A stretch of 9,530 bases of DNA from contig JAILIJ010000156.1 of assembly GCA_024695315.1 (NCBI GenBank), forward strand, positions 1-9,530, read 5' to 3'. The notes under the pieces were generated by a model that searched no databases, was not told the origin of the DNA, and was given only the letters and a program-made list of their open reading frames with translations. Source of the DNA: Bacteroidaceae bacterium (GTDB lineage: Bacteria; Bacteroidota; Bacteroidia; Bacteroidales; Bacteroidaceae). Numbering within the stretch: the first letter of the stretch is position 1; each line of letters opens with the position of its first letter. This document shows, piece after piece, positions 1 to 7,362 of the stretch. The translations under genes and the position numbers were made by a program.

Positions 1-1422
1 ATAACAAAGGATTTGGCAGAAGGTAAGATTGATATTCTTGTTGGTACTCATAAGGTGGTTAGCAAGAGCCTTAAATTTAAGGATCTTGGACTTTTGATTA
101 TCGATGAGGAACAAAAGTTTGGAGTAGCTGTTAAGGAAAAGCTACGCCAGACAAAGGTGAATATTGATACGTTGACCCTCACAGCAACACCTATTCCGAG
201 AACTCTTCAGTTCTCTCTCATGGGAGCACGTGACTTGTCAAGTATTCAGACACCGCCGCCAAACAGATATCCGATACAGACGGAGATTCATACTTTCAGT
301 CCTGAGGTTGTTGCTGAGGCTATAAACTTTGAGATGAGCCGAAATGGACAGGTCTTTATCGTTAATAATAAAATCAGCAACCTCACGAGCCTTGCCGAGA
401 TGATAAAAAAATATGTGCCTGACGCTAGAGTTTGTATAGGTCATGGACAGATGAATCCGCAGGAACTTGAGAAGATTGTTTTTGATTTTATGAATTATGA
501 CTATGATGTGATGATTTCGACGACAATTGTTGAAAATGGTATTGATGTGCCTAATGCGAATACTATTATCATCAACGCAGCTCAAAATTATGGATTGTCA
601 GATTTACATCAGATGCGTGGGCGTGTGGGACGAGGAAACAGGAAGGCTTTCTGTTATTTGCTCGCTCCTCCTTTGGCTTCGCTGAGTCCTGATTCTCGAC
701 GTCGTTTACAGGCAATAGAGAATTTCTCGGATTTGGGCTCGGGAATACATATTGCTATGCAGGATCTTGATATTAGAGGAGCGGGAAATATGCTTGGAGC
801 AGAACAGAGCGGTTTTATTGCCGACTTAGGATATGAAACATATCAAAAAGTCCTTAATGAAGCGGTGGCAGAATTACGTGAAACAGAGTTCTCAGAACTG
901 TTTGCTGAACAGGAAAAGGAAGAAGATGGTATCATAAAGGGAGATAATTTTGTCGAAGAAACAAATATCGAAACCGATTTCCCTGCTTATTTCCCAGAAG
1001 AGTATATTCCTGTGAGTGGAGAACGAATGGCTCTTTATCGAGAACTCGATGGCATGTCGTCACAAAGACAGATAGATGAGTTTAAGGTTAGACTCAAAGA
1101 TAGGTTCGGAAATATACCAGAGGTGGGAGAAGACTTGATGCGAATTATGCCTTTGAAATGGTTCGGTAAGAATTTGGGTATTGTGAAGGTGACTTTGAAG
1201 AATAATATCCTCACGCTTTTTATGATAGGAGACAAGGAAAGTTTGTATTATCAAAGTGAGGCTTTCGGAAAAATTCTTACATACGCGGGAGATAGAAAAA
1301 ATATCAAAAGGGCAGGATTCAGAGACGGAGATAGACCTTCTCTTGTTGTAAAGAATGTGAATAGCATTAAGGATGCTGTTGAGATAATGAGTGAAATTGA
1401 TGGGGAAAATCAAAAAAAATAA
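1..1422 (+). CDS. mfd: Transcription-repair coupling factor Mfd, 3' part (5' end outside window)
   Basis: C-terminal 473 residues of Mfd, the ATP-dependent translocase that removes stalled RNA polymerase at DNA lesions and recruits UvrA. The reading frame is open from the first base, so the start lies upstream of the window. Superfamily 2 helicase motifs appear in order: the Walker B box DEEQ (nt 103-114), motif III TATPIPRT (nt 181-204), motif V with TTIVENGIDVPN (about nt 520-555) and motif VI QMRGRVGRG (nt 610-636). The TRG translocation region follows (about nt 721-840, with DLDIRGAGNMLGAEQSGF), then a C-terminal D7-like domain to the stop. RecG shares the helicase core, but the GARDLSSIQTPP stretch, the TRG sequence and the C-terminal domain with YIPVSGERMALYREL fit Mfd. 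The visible part shows no frameshift. The amino-terminal UvrB-like and polymerase-interaction domains cannot be judged here. Confidence 0.96.
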   Translation: MTKDLAEGKIDILVGTHKVVSKSLKFKDLGLLIIDEEQKFGVAVKEKLRQTKVNIDTLTLTATPIPRTLQFSLMGARDLSSIQTPPPNRYPIQTEIHTFSPEVVAEAINFEMSRNGQVFIVNNKISNLTSLAEMIKKYVPDARVCIGHGQMNPQELEKIVFDFMNYDYDVMISTTIVENGIDVPNANTIIINAAQNYGLSDLHQMRGRVGRGNRKAFCYLLAPPLASLSPDSRRRLQAIENFSDLGSGIHIAMQDLDIRGAGNMLGAEQSGFIADLGYETYQKVLNEAVAELRETEFSELFAEQEKEEDGIIKGDNFVEETNIETDFPAYFPEEYIPVSGERMALYRELDGMSSQRQIDEFKVRLKDRFGNIPEVGEDLMRIMPLKWFGKNLGIVKVTLKNNILTLFMIGDKESLYYQSEAFGKILTYAGDRKNIKRAGFRDGDRPSLVVKNVNSIKDAVEIMSEIDGENQKK

Positions 1423-1453
1423 TCATAATATCCCTCTTTAGCTTAAAAAATAT

Positions 1454-1461
1454 TATCTTTG
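1454..1461 (+). promoter_or_regulatory. Putative Bacteroidetes -7 promoter element (TATCTTTG)
   Basis: The eight bases match the Bacteroidetes primary-sigma -7 consensus TAnnTTTG exactly. They lie in an AT-rich gap 32 bp after the mfd stop and 65 bp before the next start. No clear TTTG -33 element is visible about 20 bp upstream, so the match rests on the -7 box and its location. If real, transcription would start near 1466-1470 and give the glycosyltransferase gene a leader of about 60 nt. Confidence 0.6.
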
Positions 1462-1492
1462 CATCTTAAGAAAACTATAAATGTGAATTTTA

Positions 1493-1506
1493 CTGGATTA
1501 GTCCAG
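1493..1506 (+). repeat. Short perfect inverted repeat in the leader of the glycosyltransferase gene
   Basis: CTGGA, a four-base spacer TTAG, then TCCAG form a perfect 5-bp hairpin 20 bp before the ATG at 1527. It would fall inside the leader of a transcript starting from the -7 box at 1454-1461. The stem is short and may be chance; it could be a small leader structure or a protein-binding palindrome. Confidence 0.3.
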
Positions 1507-1526
1507 ATCGCAAATATTGAACGTTA

Positions 1527-2276
1527 ATGAACGCAAGTGACAGTATAGTTATAATTCCTACATATAACGAGAAAGAAAATGTAGAGAAGATTATAAGAGC
1601 AGTCTTTGCTCTTGAAAAGTGTTTCCATATTCTTATCATAGATGATGGATCACCTGATGGGACGGCAAGTATCGTTAAGGGACTTATGGAAAATGAATTT
1701 GCTGACAGACTCTTCTTGGTAGAACGTAAGGGAAAACTAGGATTGGGTACAGCATATATCACGGGATTCAAATGGGGATTGTCTCACGGATATGATTATA
1801 TATTCGAAATGGATGCCGACTTCTCACATAATCCTAATGATCTGCCTCGTCTATATTCTGCTTGTGCGGATGAAGGTAATGACTTGGCTATTGGCTCTCG
1901 TTATATTACTGGAGTAAATGTCGTGAACTGGCCTATAGGACGCGTACTGATGTCATATTTCGCAAGTATGTATGTGAGATTTGTTACTGGCTTCCAGGTT
2001 CATGATACTACTGCGGGATTTAAGTGCTACAAGCGCCGTGTACTCGAGACTATAGACCTTGATGCAATAAGATTCAAAGGCTATGCTTTCCAAATTGAGA
2101 TGAAGTTCACAGCCTATAAGTGTGGATTCAAAATCAAGGAAGTGCCTGTCATTTTTGTAAATCGAGTTGAGGGAACAAGTAAAATGTCCGGAGGTATATT
2201 TGGAGAGGCTTTCTTTGGCGTCATGAGACTACGTCTTGACGGATGGTTCAAAAAATATCCTAAGGTTAAGCAATAA
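1527..2276 (+). CDS. Polyprenol-phosphate mannosyltransferase-like glycosyltransferase (GT2, DPM1 type)
   Basis: A 249-residue GT2 enzyme predicted to transfer a sugar from a nucleotide donor (GDP-mannose in characterised DPM1 relatives) to a polyprenyl phosphate at the inner face of the cytoplasmic membrane. Visible motifs: N-terminal VIIPTYNEKENV (residues 8-19), nucleotide-binding DDGSPDGT (39-46), the metal-binding DAD (96-98), GSRY (123-126), the DTTAGFKCY segment (160-168) and RVEGTSKM (213-220). All are typical of DPM1/Ppm1 proteins. Length and the lack of C-terminal membrane helices match the soluble, DPM1-like class rather than the DPMS/GtrB class with membrane segments. The start at 1527 gives the expected short N-terminus before the first beta strand; the ATG at 1481 is out of frame. 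pyrC follows after 15 bp, so they are probably cotranscribed. The sugar and acceptor are inferred from the family; glucose or another hexose remains possible. Confidence 0.9.
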   Translation: MNASDSIVIIPTYNEKENVEKIIRAVFALEKCFHILIIDDGSPDGTASIVKGLMENEFADRLFLVERKGKLGLGTAYITGFKWGLSHGYDYIFEMDADFSHNPNDLPRLYSACADEGNDLAIGSRYITGVNVVNWPIGRVLMSYFASMYVRFVTGFQVHDTTAGFKCYKRRVLETIDLDAIRFKGYAFQIEMKFTAYKCGFKIKEVPVIFVNRVEGTSKMSGGIFGEAFFGVMRLRLDGWFKKYPKVKQ

Positions 2277-2291
2277 TCTAAATCTGGTCGT

Positions 2292-3632
2292 ATGAAGACT
2301 ATCATTAGAAACGCAACAATAGTAAATGAAGGACGCCGATTCATCGGCTCGGTCGTCATAGAAGACGAAGTTATACAGGAGGTGATAGAAGGTGGAGATG
2401 ATTCGTCACAGGTATATGATACGGAAATTGATGCTACTGGATTGTATCTCCTTCCTGGTGTGATCGATGATCATGTACATTTCCGCGAGCCGGGAATGAC
2501 ACATAAGGCTGATATTGCAAGTGAGAGCCGAACTGCAGCTGCAGGAGGTGTGACTTCGTATATGGAAATGCCTAACACCCTTCCGCAAACGACAACAATT
2601 CCGCTGCTAGAGGAAAAATTCGCTTTAGGTAAGCAGAATAGCCGTGTGAACTATTCGTTCTATTTCGGAGCTACAAATGATAATACAGATGTGTTGCCAC
2701 AACTGGATTCTCATAGAATTCCTGGAGTTAAAGTCTTTATGGGCAGTAGCACGGGAAATATGTTGGTAGACCATGAGGATGCTCTTCTGAAAATATTTCA
2801 GACTTCTCCTCTTCTGATTATGGCTCATTGTGAGGATACGAATATCATAAATCAGAATATTGCGGCTTTTCGTAAGAAATATAAGGGGCAGAATGATTTC
2901 CCAGTTAGATATCATTCAAGAATAAGAAGCGTTGAGGCTTGTTATCAGTCTTCTTCTCTTGCCGTTAACTTGGCAAAAGAAACTGGCGCGCGCCTTCATG
3001 TTGCTCATGTGTCTTCGGCACGTGAACTTTCACTTTTTGAAAATAAGCCTCTTGAGAATAAAAAAATTACTGCTGAGGTTGTAATTGCTCACCTCATGTT
3101 CTCTACTGAGGATTATGATGTCATGGGCACAAAAATAAAGTGTAACCCTGCTATAAAAACTCCAGAAGATAAAGCGGCTCTGCGTGCAGCTCTTACTAAT
3201 GGACTTATTGATGTTGTGGCTACTGATCATGCTCCACATCTGTTGTCTGAAAAAGAGGGCGGAGCGCTCAAGGCAATGTCTGGAATGCCGATGATACAGT
3301 TCTCTCTTGTCTCTATGTTGGAAATGGTAGATGAGGGTGTCTTGCCATTTGAACGTGTACCACAGCTGATGAGCCACAATCCAGCAATGCTTTTTGGCAT
3401 TGATAGACGAGGGTTTATTCGCCCTGGATATTATGCAGACCTTGTACTTGTTAGTCCTAATGGTAATTGGCAGGTAGGTGAGGGTAGATATTATACGAAG
3501 TGCGGATGGACACCGATGGATGAGCGAACTTTCAAATGGAAAGTTATCCGTACCATTGTCAATGGAAGAACCGCTTATTGTGATGGTATTGTCATTGACG
3601 GAGTACGTGGAAAGGAACTTGTGTTTAATTAA
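2292..3632 (+). CDS. pyrC: Dihydroorotase (class I, amidohydrolase superfamily)
   Basis: A 446-residue cytoplasmic zinc amidohydrolase that interconverts N-carbamoyl-aspartate and dihydroorotate, the third step of pyrimidine synthesis. The metal centre is readable: HVH (His61, His63) in the signature DDHVHFREPG, then Lys147 in the VKVFMGSSTGN segment where related cyclic amidohydrolases have a carboxylated lysine, His179 in MAHCED, His239 in LHVAHVSS, and Asp312 in ATDHAPH. Arg65 and Asn95 sit where the substrate carboxylate is bound in the family. Length matches class I bacterial dihydroorotases, and the C-terminal 60 residues return to the small beta domain expected of this fold. Allantoinase or hydantoinase are the main alternatives, but the HFREPG signature and ATDHAPH favour dihydroorotase. 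It begins 15 bp after the glycosyltransferase stop; no Shine-Dalgarno is present, as is usual in Bacteroidetes. Confidence 0.95.
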   Translation: MKTIIRNATIVNEGRRFIGSVVIEDEVIQEVIEGGDDSSQVYDTEIDATGLYLLPGVIDDHVHFREPGMTHKADIASESRTAAAGGVTSYMEMPNTLPQTTTIPLLEEKFALGKQNSRVNYSFYFGATNDNTDVLPQLDSHRIPGVKVFMGSSTGNMLVDHEDALLKIFQTSPLLIMAHCEDTNIINQNIAAFRKKYKGQNDFPVRYHSRIRSVEACYQSSSLAVNLAKETGARLHVAHVSSARELSLFENKPLENKKITAEVVIAHLMFSTEDYDVMGTKIKCNPAIKTPEDKAALRAALTNGLIDVVATDHAPHLLSEKEGGALKAMSGMPMIQFSLVSMLEMVDEGVLPFERVPQLMSHNPAMLFGIDRRGFIRPGYYADLVLVSPNGNWQVGEGRYYTKCGWTPMDERTFKWKVIRTIVNGRTAYCDGIVIDGVRGKELVFN

Positions 3633-3644
3633 TTGAAAAAACTT

Positions 3645-3668
3645 GTAGCGAGACTTTTGTCTCGTTGC
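3645..3668 (+). promoter_or_regulatory. RNA hairpin between pyrC and the methionine synthase reactivation gene
   Basis: GTAGCGAGAC, a TTTT loop, then GTCTCGTTGC pair over ten positions (eight Watson-Crick, two G-U), with the inner six perfect. It starts 12 bp after the pyrC stop and ends 13 bp before the next ATG. No T-run follows on the + strand (TAAAAATA instead), so it is not a canonical intrinsic terminator. Read on the other strand it would be followed by a run of Ts, but no minus-strand gene ends here. It could be an attenuator, a processing or 3'-end stabilising structure, or a structure covering the translation start of the downstream gene. Confidence 0.55.
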
Positions 3669-3681
3669 TAAAAATACGACG

Positions 3682-4527
3682 ATGCTGCGACGCTATCAGA
3701 TAAGTACTCTCATACCTTATATCAATTGGGCCTATTTCTTCTATGCGTGGAAGGTTAAGCCTGATAGTGATGAAGGAAACAAATTGAAGGCTGAGGCTGT
3801 GGTGTTACTTAATCGTTTTAATCGTCATTATGGGGCTAATGGAGTGGTGCAACTCTATAAATGTAATTCAGAGGACGATGATATTATATTGGAGCATCCG
3901 ACAGATTGTCCTTGCTGCAGAATGAATCCGCAGGTCATTGCTAGATTGCCAATGCTTCGACAGCAACAACCTGACTCTACGGGATACTGCTTGTGTCTTA
4001 GTGATTTTATAAGACCTAAGGGACTTGGTCTTCAAGATACAATAGGACTGTTTGCTACATCTGTGGATTCAGAGATGCAAAGACAATTTAAGGAGGATGA
4101 CCCCTATGAGAAAATGCTTGTGCAGACTTTGGCGGATAGATTGGCTGAGGCCGCTGCTGAATGTTTGCATGAGGAGGTGAGAAAGAAAATTTGGGGATAT
4201 GCAGAAGAGGAAAATTTGACGATGGAGGAATTGCATCAGGAAAAATTCGTGGGAATAAGACCAGCTATCGGCTATCCCTGTTTGCCAGATATTTCTTTGA
4301 ATTTCTTACTCGATAAGTTAATAGACTATTCAAGTATTGGAGTTACTTTGACAGGCAATGGAATGATGCAGCCACATTCTTCTGTAAGCGGACTTATGAT
4401 TAGGCATCCAAAAGCTCGTTATTTCTCCGTGGGAGCTATTGATAATGTGCAGTTGGAGGACTACGCATTGAGAAGAAAGCTTCCTGTACAGGAAATGAGT
4501 AAATACCTTGAAGGAAATTTAATGTGA
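3682..4527 (+). CDS. Stand-alone cobalamin-dependent methionine synthase reactivation domain
   Basis: A 281-residue protein that corresponds from end to end to the C-terminal AdoMet-binding reactivation domain of MetH. That module remethylates oxidised cob(II)alamin using AdoMet and a flavodoxin-type electron donor. Shared landmarks with the E. coli domain, compared from memory: YINW near the N-terminus (13-16, YIDW in E. coli), a DFIRPK segment (108-113), LADRLAEA (150-157), HEEVRKKIWGYA (163-174), the AdoMet signature RPAIGYP (193-199), VSGLMIRHPKARYFSVGAI (235-253) and a C-terminal QLEDYA...YLEGNL. AdoMet contacts equivalent to E. coli Glu1097, Arg1134, Tyr1139 and Tyr1189 are present (Glu156, Arg193, Tyr198, Tyr247), but Asp946 is Asn15. 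A cysteine cluster (Cys76, 78, 79, 103, 105) is also unusual. No homocysteine, folate or B12-binding domain is encoded here, so it must act in trans on a MetH elsewhere. Thermotoga has a comparable split arrangement. ATG 3682 is the only start after an in-frame stop at 3646. Confidence 0.9.
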   Translation: MLRRYQISTLIPYINWAYFFYAWKVKPDSDEGNKLKAEAVVLLNRFNRHYGANGVVQLYKCNSEDDDIILEHPTDCPCCRMNPQVIARLPMLRQQQPDSTGYCLCLSDFIRPKGLGLQDTIGLFATSVDSEMQRQFKEDDPYEKMLVQTLADRLAEAAAECLHEEVRKKIWGYAEEENLTMEELHQEKFVGIRPAIGYPCLPDISLNFLLDKLIDYSSIGVTLTGNGMMQPHSSVSGLMIRHPKARYFSVGAIDNVQLEDYALRRKLPVQEMSKYLEGNLM

Positions 4528-4531
4528 TTAA

Positions 4532-5455
4532 ATGACTGTGAGAACAAAGAACATATTACGGACTACGCTCCGAATATCGGGTATGGCTTTTGCTATGCTG
4601 TTGGTTCTTGTGCTTTTTACAGGGATATTTTGGGGAAGTAGACATTTTGTTGTACAGCAACATGTAATCTTTTATGATGACCTTCCGGCCAAGTTTGATG
4701 GATATCGAATATTGCAGTTTTCGGATGTACATACAGGGACATTCCGAGGAGGACGAGAAAATGATATCCGAAAAATGGTTGAAATAATAAATAAGCAGCA
4801 ATGCGATTTGGTCGCATTTACTGGAGACCTTGTTAATAGAGAATCGCTGGAGTTGGCAGGACTGAGAGATGTCTTTAAGAAAATAAAAGCACCAGATGGT
4901 GTATATTGTATTCTTGGTAACCATGACTATGCAACATATTCAAGTATACCAGAAAAGGCTCAAAAAGCTGATGTTGACAGGCTCTTGTTCGATGAAAAGG
5001 GATTTGGGTGGACTCCTCTCAATAATGAGCATGTTAAAATACGTAGAGATAATGAATATATAATTATTGCAGGGGTGGAAAATTATGGTAATCCTCCATT
5101 TCCACAGTATGGCGACATTTATAAGGCCTTAAAAGGCGTTAAGAAAAAAGATTTTATAGTGATGCTCAGTCACGATCCTTCTCATTGGAAAATGCAAATT
5201 GTACCGAACACTTCTGTTCAGCTTACTCTTTCTGGACATACACATGCGGGGCAATTTAAAATATGGGGAATGTCTCCAGTTTCTCTTAAATATAAAGAGT
5301 GGTCTGGCATTTATAAAGAGGGAACACAGGTTTTGAATGTTTCAGAAGGTATAGGGGGGTATATAGGACCTTTTAGATACGGAGCATGGCCAGAGATTTG
5401 TGTAATAACTCTTAGAAAAATTCCAGATTCAATGTTAAAGGATCAGAAAAAGTAG
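4532..5455 (+). CDS. Membrane-anchored calcineurin-like metallophosphoesterase (YkuE/YaeI type)
   Basis: A 307-residue phosphoesterase with one N-terminal hydrophobic helix (about residues 16-34) after a basic start, suggesting an inner-membrane anchor with the catalytic domain outside the cytoplasm. The five metallophosphoesterase blocks are complete: DVH (Asp65, His67), GDL (Asp99), GNHD (Asn130, His131), SHD (His214) and GHTH (His236, His238), followed by AGQ. These residues bind a di-metal centre that hydrolyses phosphomonoesters or diesters. The order and the closing SGHTHAGQ are typical of the YkuE/YaeI branch, some members of which act on lipid-linked phosphates or UDP-diacylglucosamine. 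The true substrate cannot be read from sequence. The start lies 4 bp after the preceding stop, which points to translational coupling and cotranscription with the reactivation-domain gene. No functional tie between the two is apparent. Confidence 0.9.
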   Translation: MTVRTKNILRTTLRISGMAFAMLLVLVLFTGIFWGSRHFVVQQHVIFYDDLPAKFDGYRILQFSDVHTGTFRGGRENDIRKMVEIINKQQCDLVAFTGDLVNRESLELAGLRDVFKKIKAPDGVYCILGNHDYATYSSIPEKAQKADVDRLLFDEKGFGWTPLNNEHVKIRRDNEYIIIAGVENYGNPPFPQYGDIYKALKGVKKKDFIVMLSHDPSHWKMQIVPNTSVQLTLSGHTHAGQFKIWGMSPVSLKYKEWSGIYKEGTQVLNVSEGIGGYIGPFRYGAWPEICVITLRKIPDSMLKDQKK

Positions 5456-5515
5456 TTATATTGAGCTCGAGATTATTACTGAATGAATAAAAGATAATAG
5501 AAAAAAGTCAATAGG

Positions 5516-6250
5516 ATGGTATATAAAACATACACATATTTGATAGCAACACCTATTTTTATTGTTGTTTCAGCTATTTGTGGCAGCATTACGGCTTTAG
5601 CGGGCTTATTGGGAGATAGAAGATATGTTGCACATTATGTACCTCAGTTTTGGAGCTGGTTTACTTGTTCTATATATCTTTTGCCCGTGTCTGTGGTAGG
5701 ACGTGAGTATCTCGATCCAAAGCAGACTTATGTCTTTATGCCAAATCATCAAGGGTATTTTGATATCTTTCTTGTGTACGCGTATTTGGGGCATAAGTTC
5801 AAGTGGATGATGAAGGATTATTTACGCAATATTCCATTTATAGGATATGCTTGCTATAAATCTGGACATGTTTATATAGGAGAGTCAATTTCTTCTATTG
5901 CCAATGCGGTGGCTGCATCAAGAAATTTGCTCGAAAATGGAATGTCTATGTGTATCTTCCCAGAGGGAACTCGTACTCATGATGGTAAGATAGCAGAATT
6001 TAAGCGAGGCGCTTTTATGTTGGCTAGTCAATTGGAACGTCCAATTGTTCCTATAACGATAAATGGTAGCTATGAAGTGTTTAGTCGTGATGCTACAATG
6101 GTAAATCATCATCCATTGGAACTTATAATTCATAAACCCATTCCTTATGAGGATTTCAAAGGAAAGAAATCCAAGGAGCTTATAAAGGAGGTGTATGATA
6201 TTATTAATGGTTCCTTAAAATTAGATAACCAAAATCTGAAAGAGCAATAG
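5516..6250 (+). CDS. 1-acyl-sn-glycerol-3-phosphate acyltransferase (PlsC family)
   Basis: A 244-residue membrane-associated acyltransferase, probably making phosphatidic acid by acylating the sn-2 position of lysophosphatidate. The catalytic HX4D motif is NHQGYFD (His78, Asp83). The substrate-binding motif FPEGTR is at 148-153, followed by FKRGAF (162-167) and the block IV PIVPI at 176-180. Two hydrophobic stretches precede the catalytic motif (about 8-32 and 46-62), as in other PlsC proteins. Length is normal for the family. The ATG at 5516 follows an in-frame TAG at 5498, and no other in-frame start lies between. It sits 60 bp after the metallophosphoesterase in an AT-rich gap with no obvious promoter, so it may belong to the same transcript. 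Bacteroidetes often encode several PlsC homologues, some of which acylate other lipids such as ornithine or glycine lipids, so I leave the symbol blank. Confidence 0.92.
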   Translation: MVYKTYTYLIATPIFIVVSAICGSITALAGLLGDRRYVAHYVPQFWSWFTCSIYLLPVSVVGREYLDPKQTYVFMPNHQGYFDIFLVYAYLGHKFKWMMKDYLRNIPFIGYACYKSGHVYIGESISSIANAVAASRNLLENGMSMCIFPEGTRTHDGKIAEFKRGAFMLASQLERPIVPITINGSYEVFSRDATMVNHHPLELIIHKPIPYEDFKGKKSKELIKEVYDIINGSLKLDNQNLKEQ

Positions 6251-6285
6251 CTCGCAATATATCTTAATAGTAACTATATAATAAG

Positions 6286-7320
6286 ATGTTGAAACAAAAG
6301 ATTACTCCTAAGGAGGCTACGGAAATAAAAAAATACTTTGATGAGTGCAAGAATGTAGTAATCGTTACACACTCATCGCCAGATGGTGATGCTATAGGGT
6401 CTTCTTTGGGACTTAAAGAATATTTGGAGAGAAAAGGTAAGACAGTAAATGTTATTGTACCTAATATCTTTCCAGACTTTCTAAAGTGGATGCATGACGC
6501 AGAAAAGGTCGTAATTTTTGAAAGACAGAAGGCGTTAAGCTATAATCTTATAAATATGGCGGACCTAATTTGTTGTCTTGATTTTAATACACTTTCAAGA
6601 ATTGATGAGGTAGCAATCCCTGTACAGAAATCAGTAGCACGAAAGGTTTTGATAGATCATCATTTGGAACCAGATGACTTTGCAAATCTAATTATATCAC
6701 GTCCAGATTGTAGTAGTACTTGCGAACTTGTTTTCCGTGTGATTGACAAGATTGGTGGTATGGCAAACTTGAATCTGTATGGTGCTGAGGATTTATATGC
6801 GGGAATGTGTACAGATACGGGAGGATTTACTTATAATAGTAATGAGCCTGACATATTCATGATTATAGCGGAATTATTGCGTAAAGGAATAAACAAGGAT
6901 GTTATTTACCGTAAACTATTTAATACATATACTGTCGACCGTTATCGTTTGATGGGATATATACTGAGCGAAAAATTAGTACAATATCCAGAGTTACACG
7001 CATCTTATTTCGCGGTATCACGAGAAGAACTAAGTAGATTTAACTTTTTGAAGGGCGATATGGAGGGAGTTGTCAATATGCCTCTTGCAATTAGAGGACA
7101 AAAACTTTCCATATCACTTCGTGAGGATACGGAAAAGCCTGTAGTCTGGGTATCTGTAAGATCGTATGACGACTTCTCGGCACGTGAACTCGCAGAGAAA
7201 TTCTTCAATGGAGGAGGACATTTTAATGCGGCAGGAGGACATATAGATGGTAATATTGACGAGGCTGTGGAAATCTGTAAGAAGGCTATAGAAGCTTATT
7301 CTGAAGTCCTAAAAGCATAG
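6286..7320 (+). CDS. DHH/DHHA1 phosphoesterase, NrnA-like (nanoRNase / pAp phosphatase type)
   Basis: A 344-residue cytoplasmic phosphoesterase. The N-terminal DHH domain carries motif I THSSPDGDAIGSSLGL (His29, Asp33, Asp35), motif II LDFN (Asp99), motif III DHH (124-126) and motif IV TDTGGF (Asp177); these residues bind the two Mn ions. The C-terminal DHHA1 domain ends with the substrate-binding GGGHFNAAGG (309-318). Length and layout match NrnA, which degrades 2-5 nt RNAs and in many bacteria dephosphorylates 3'-phosphoadenosine 5'-phosphate. Cyclic-di-nucleotide or pGpG/pApA cleavage, as in stand-alone DHH-DHHA1 proteins, is equally compatible. There are no GdpP-type PAS, GGDEF or membrane segments. 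RecJ is excluded by its larger size and additional OB domain. The gene begins 35 bp after plsC in an AT-rich spacer with no visible promoter, so cotranscription is likely. Confidence 0.92.
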   Translation: MLKQKITPKEATEIKKYFDECKNVVIVTHSSPDGDAIGSSLGLKEYLERKGKTVNVIVPNIFPDFLKWMHDAEKVVIFERQKALSYNLINMADLICCLDFNTLSRIDEVAIPVQKSVARKVLIDHHLEPDDFANLIISRPDCSSTCELVFRVIDKIGGMANLNLYGAEDLYAGMCTDTGGFTYNSNEPDIFMIIAELLRKGINKDVIYRKLFNTYTVDRYRLMGYILSEKLVQYPELHASYFAVSREELSRFNFLKGDMEGVVNMPLAIRGQKLSISLREDTEKPVVWVSVRSYDDFSARELAEKFFNGGGHFNAAGGHIDGNIDEAVEICKKAIEAYSEVLKA

Positions 7321-7362
7321 TTATAACTTCACCATACTATTTCTATATGTAAATAGCAAAAT

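Noticed and set aside
238..585. Minus-strand open frames across mfd and the other genes (for example 238-585, 1060-1413, 4556-4924, 7706-7999)
   Set aside because: All lie inside strongly supported + strand genes, show no recognisable motifs, and have compositions expected of antisense shadows.
1..1422. RecG or another superfamily 2 helicase for the first gene
   Set aside because: The helicase core alone is ambiguous, but the GARDLSSIQTPP stretch, the TRG-region sequence and the extra C-terminal domain with YIPVSGERMALYREL fit Mfd.
3645..3668. Intrinsic terminator after pyrC
   Set aside because: The stem is good, but the bases after it are TAAAAATA, not a T-run, on the transcribed + strand; called a hairpin of uncertain role instead.
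5456..5515. Promoter before the plsC-like gene, and a GAGCTCGAG palindrome at 5463-5471
   Set aside because: No TAnnTTTG box is present, and the GAGCTC/CTCGAG overlap is a short chance palindrome with no repeat or partner.
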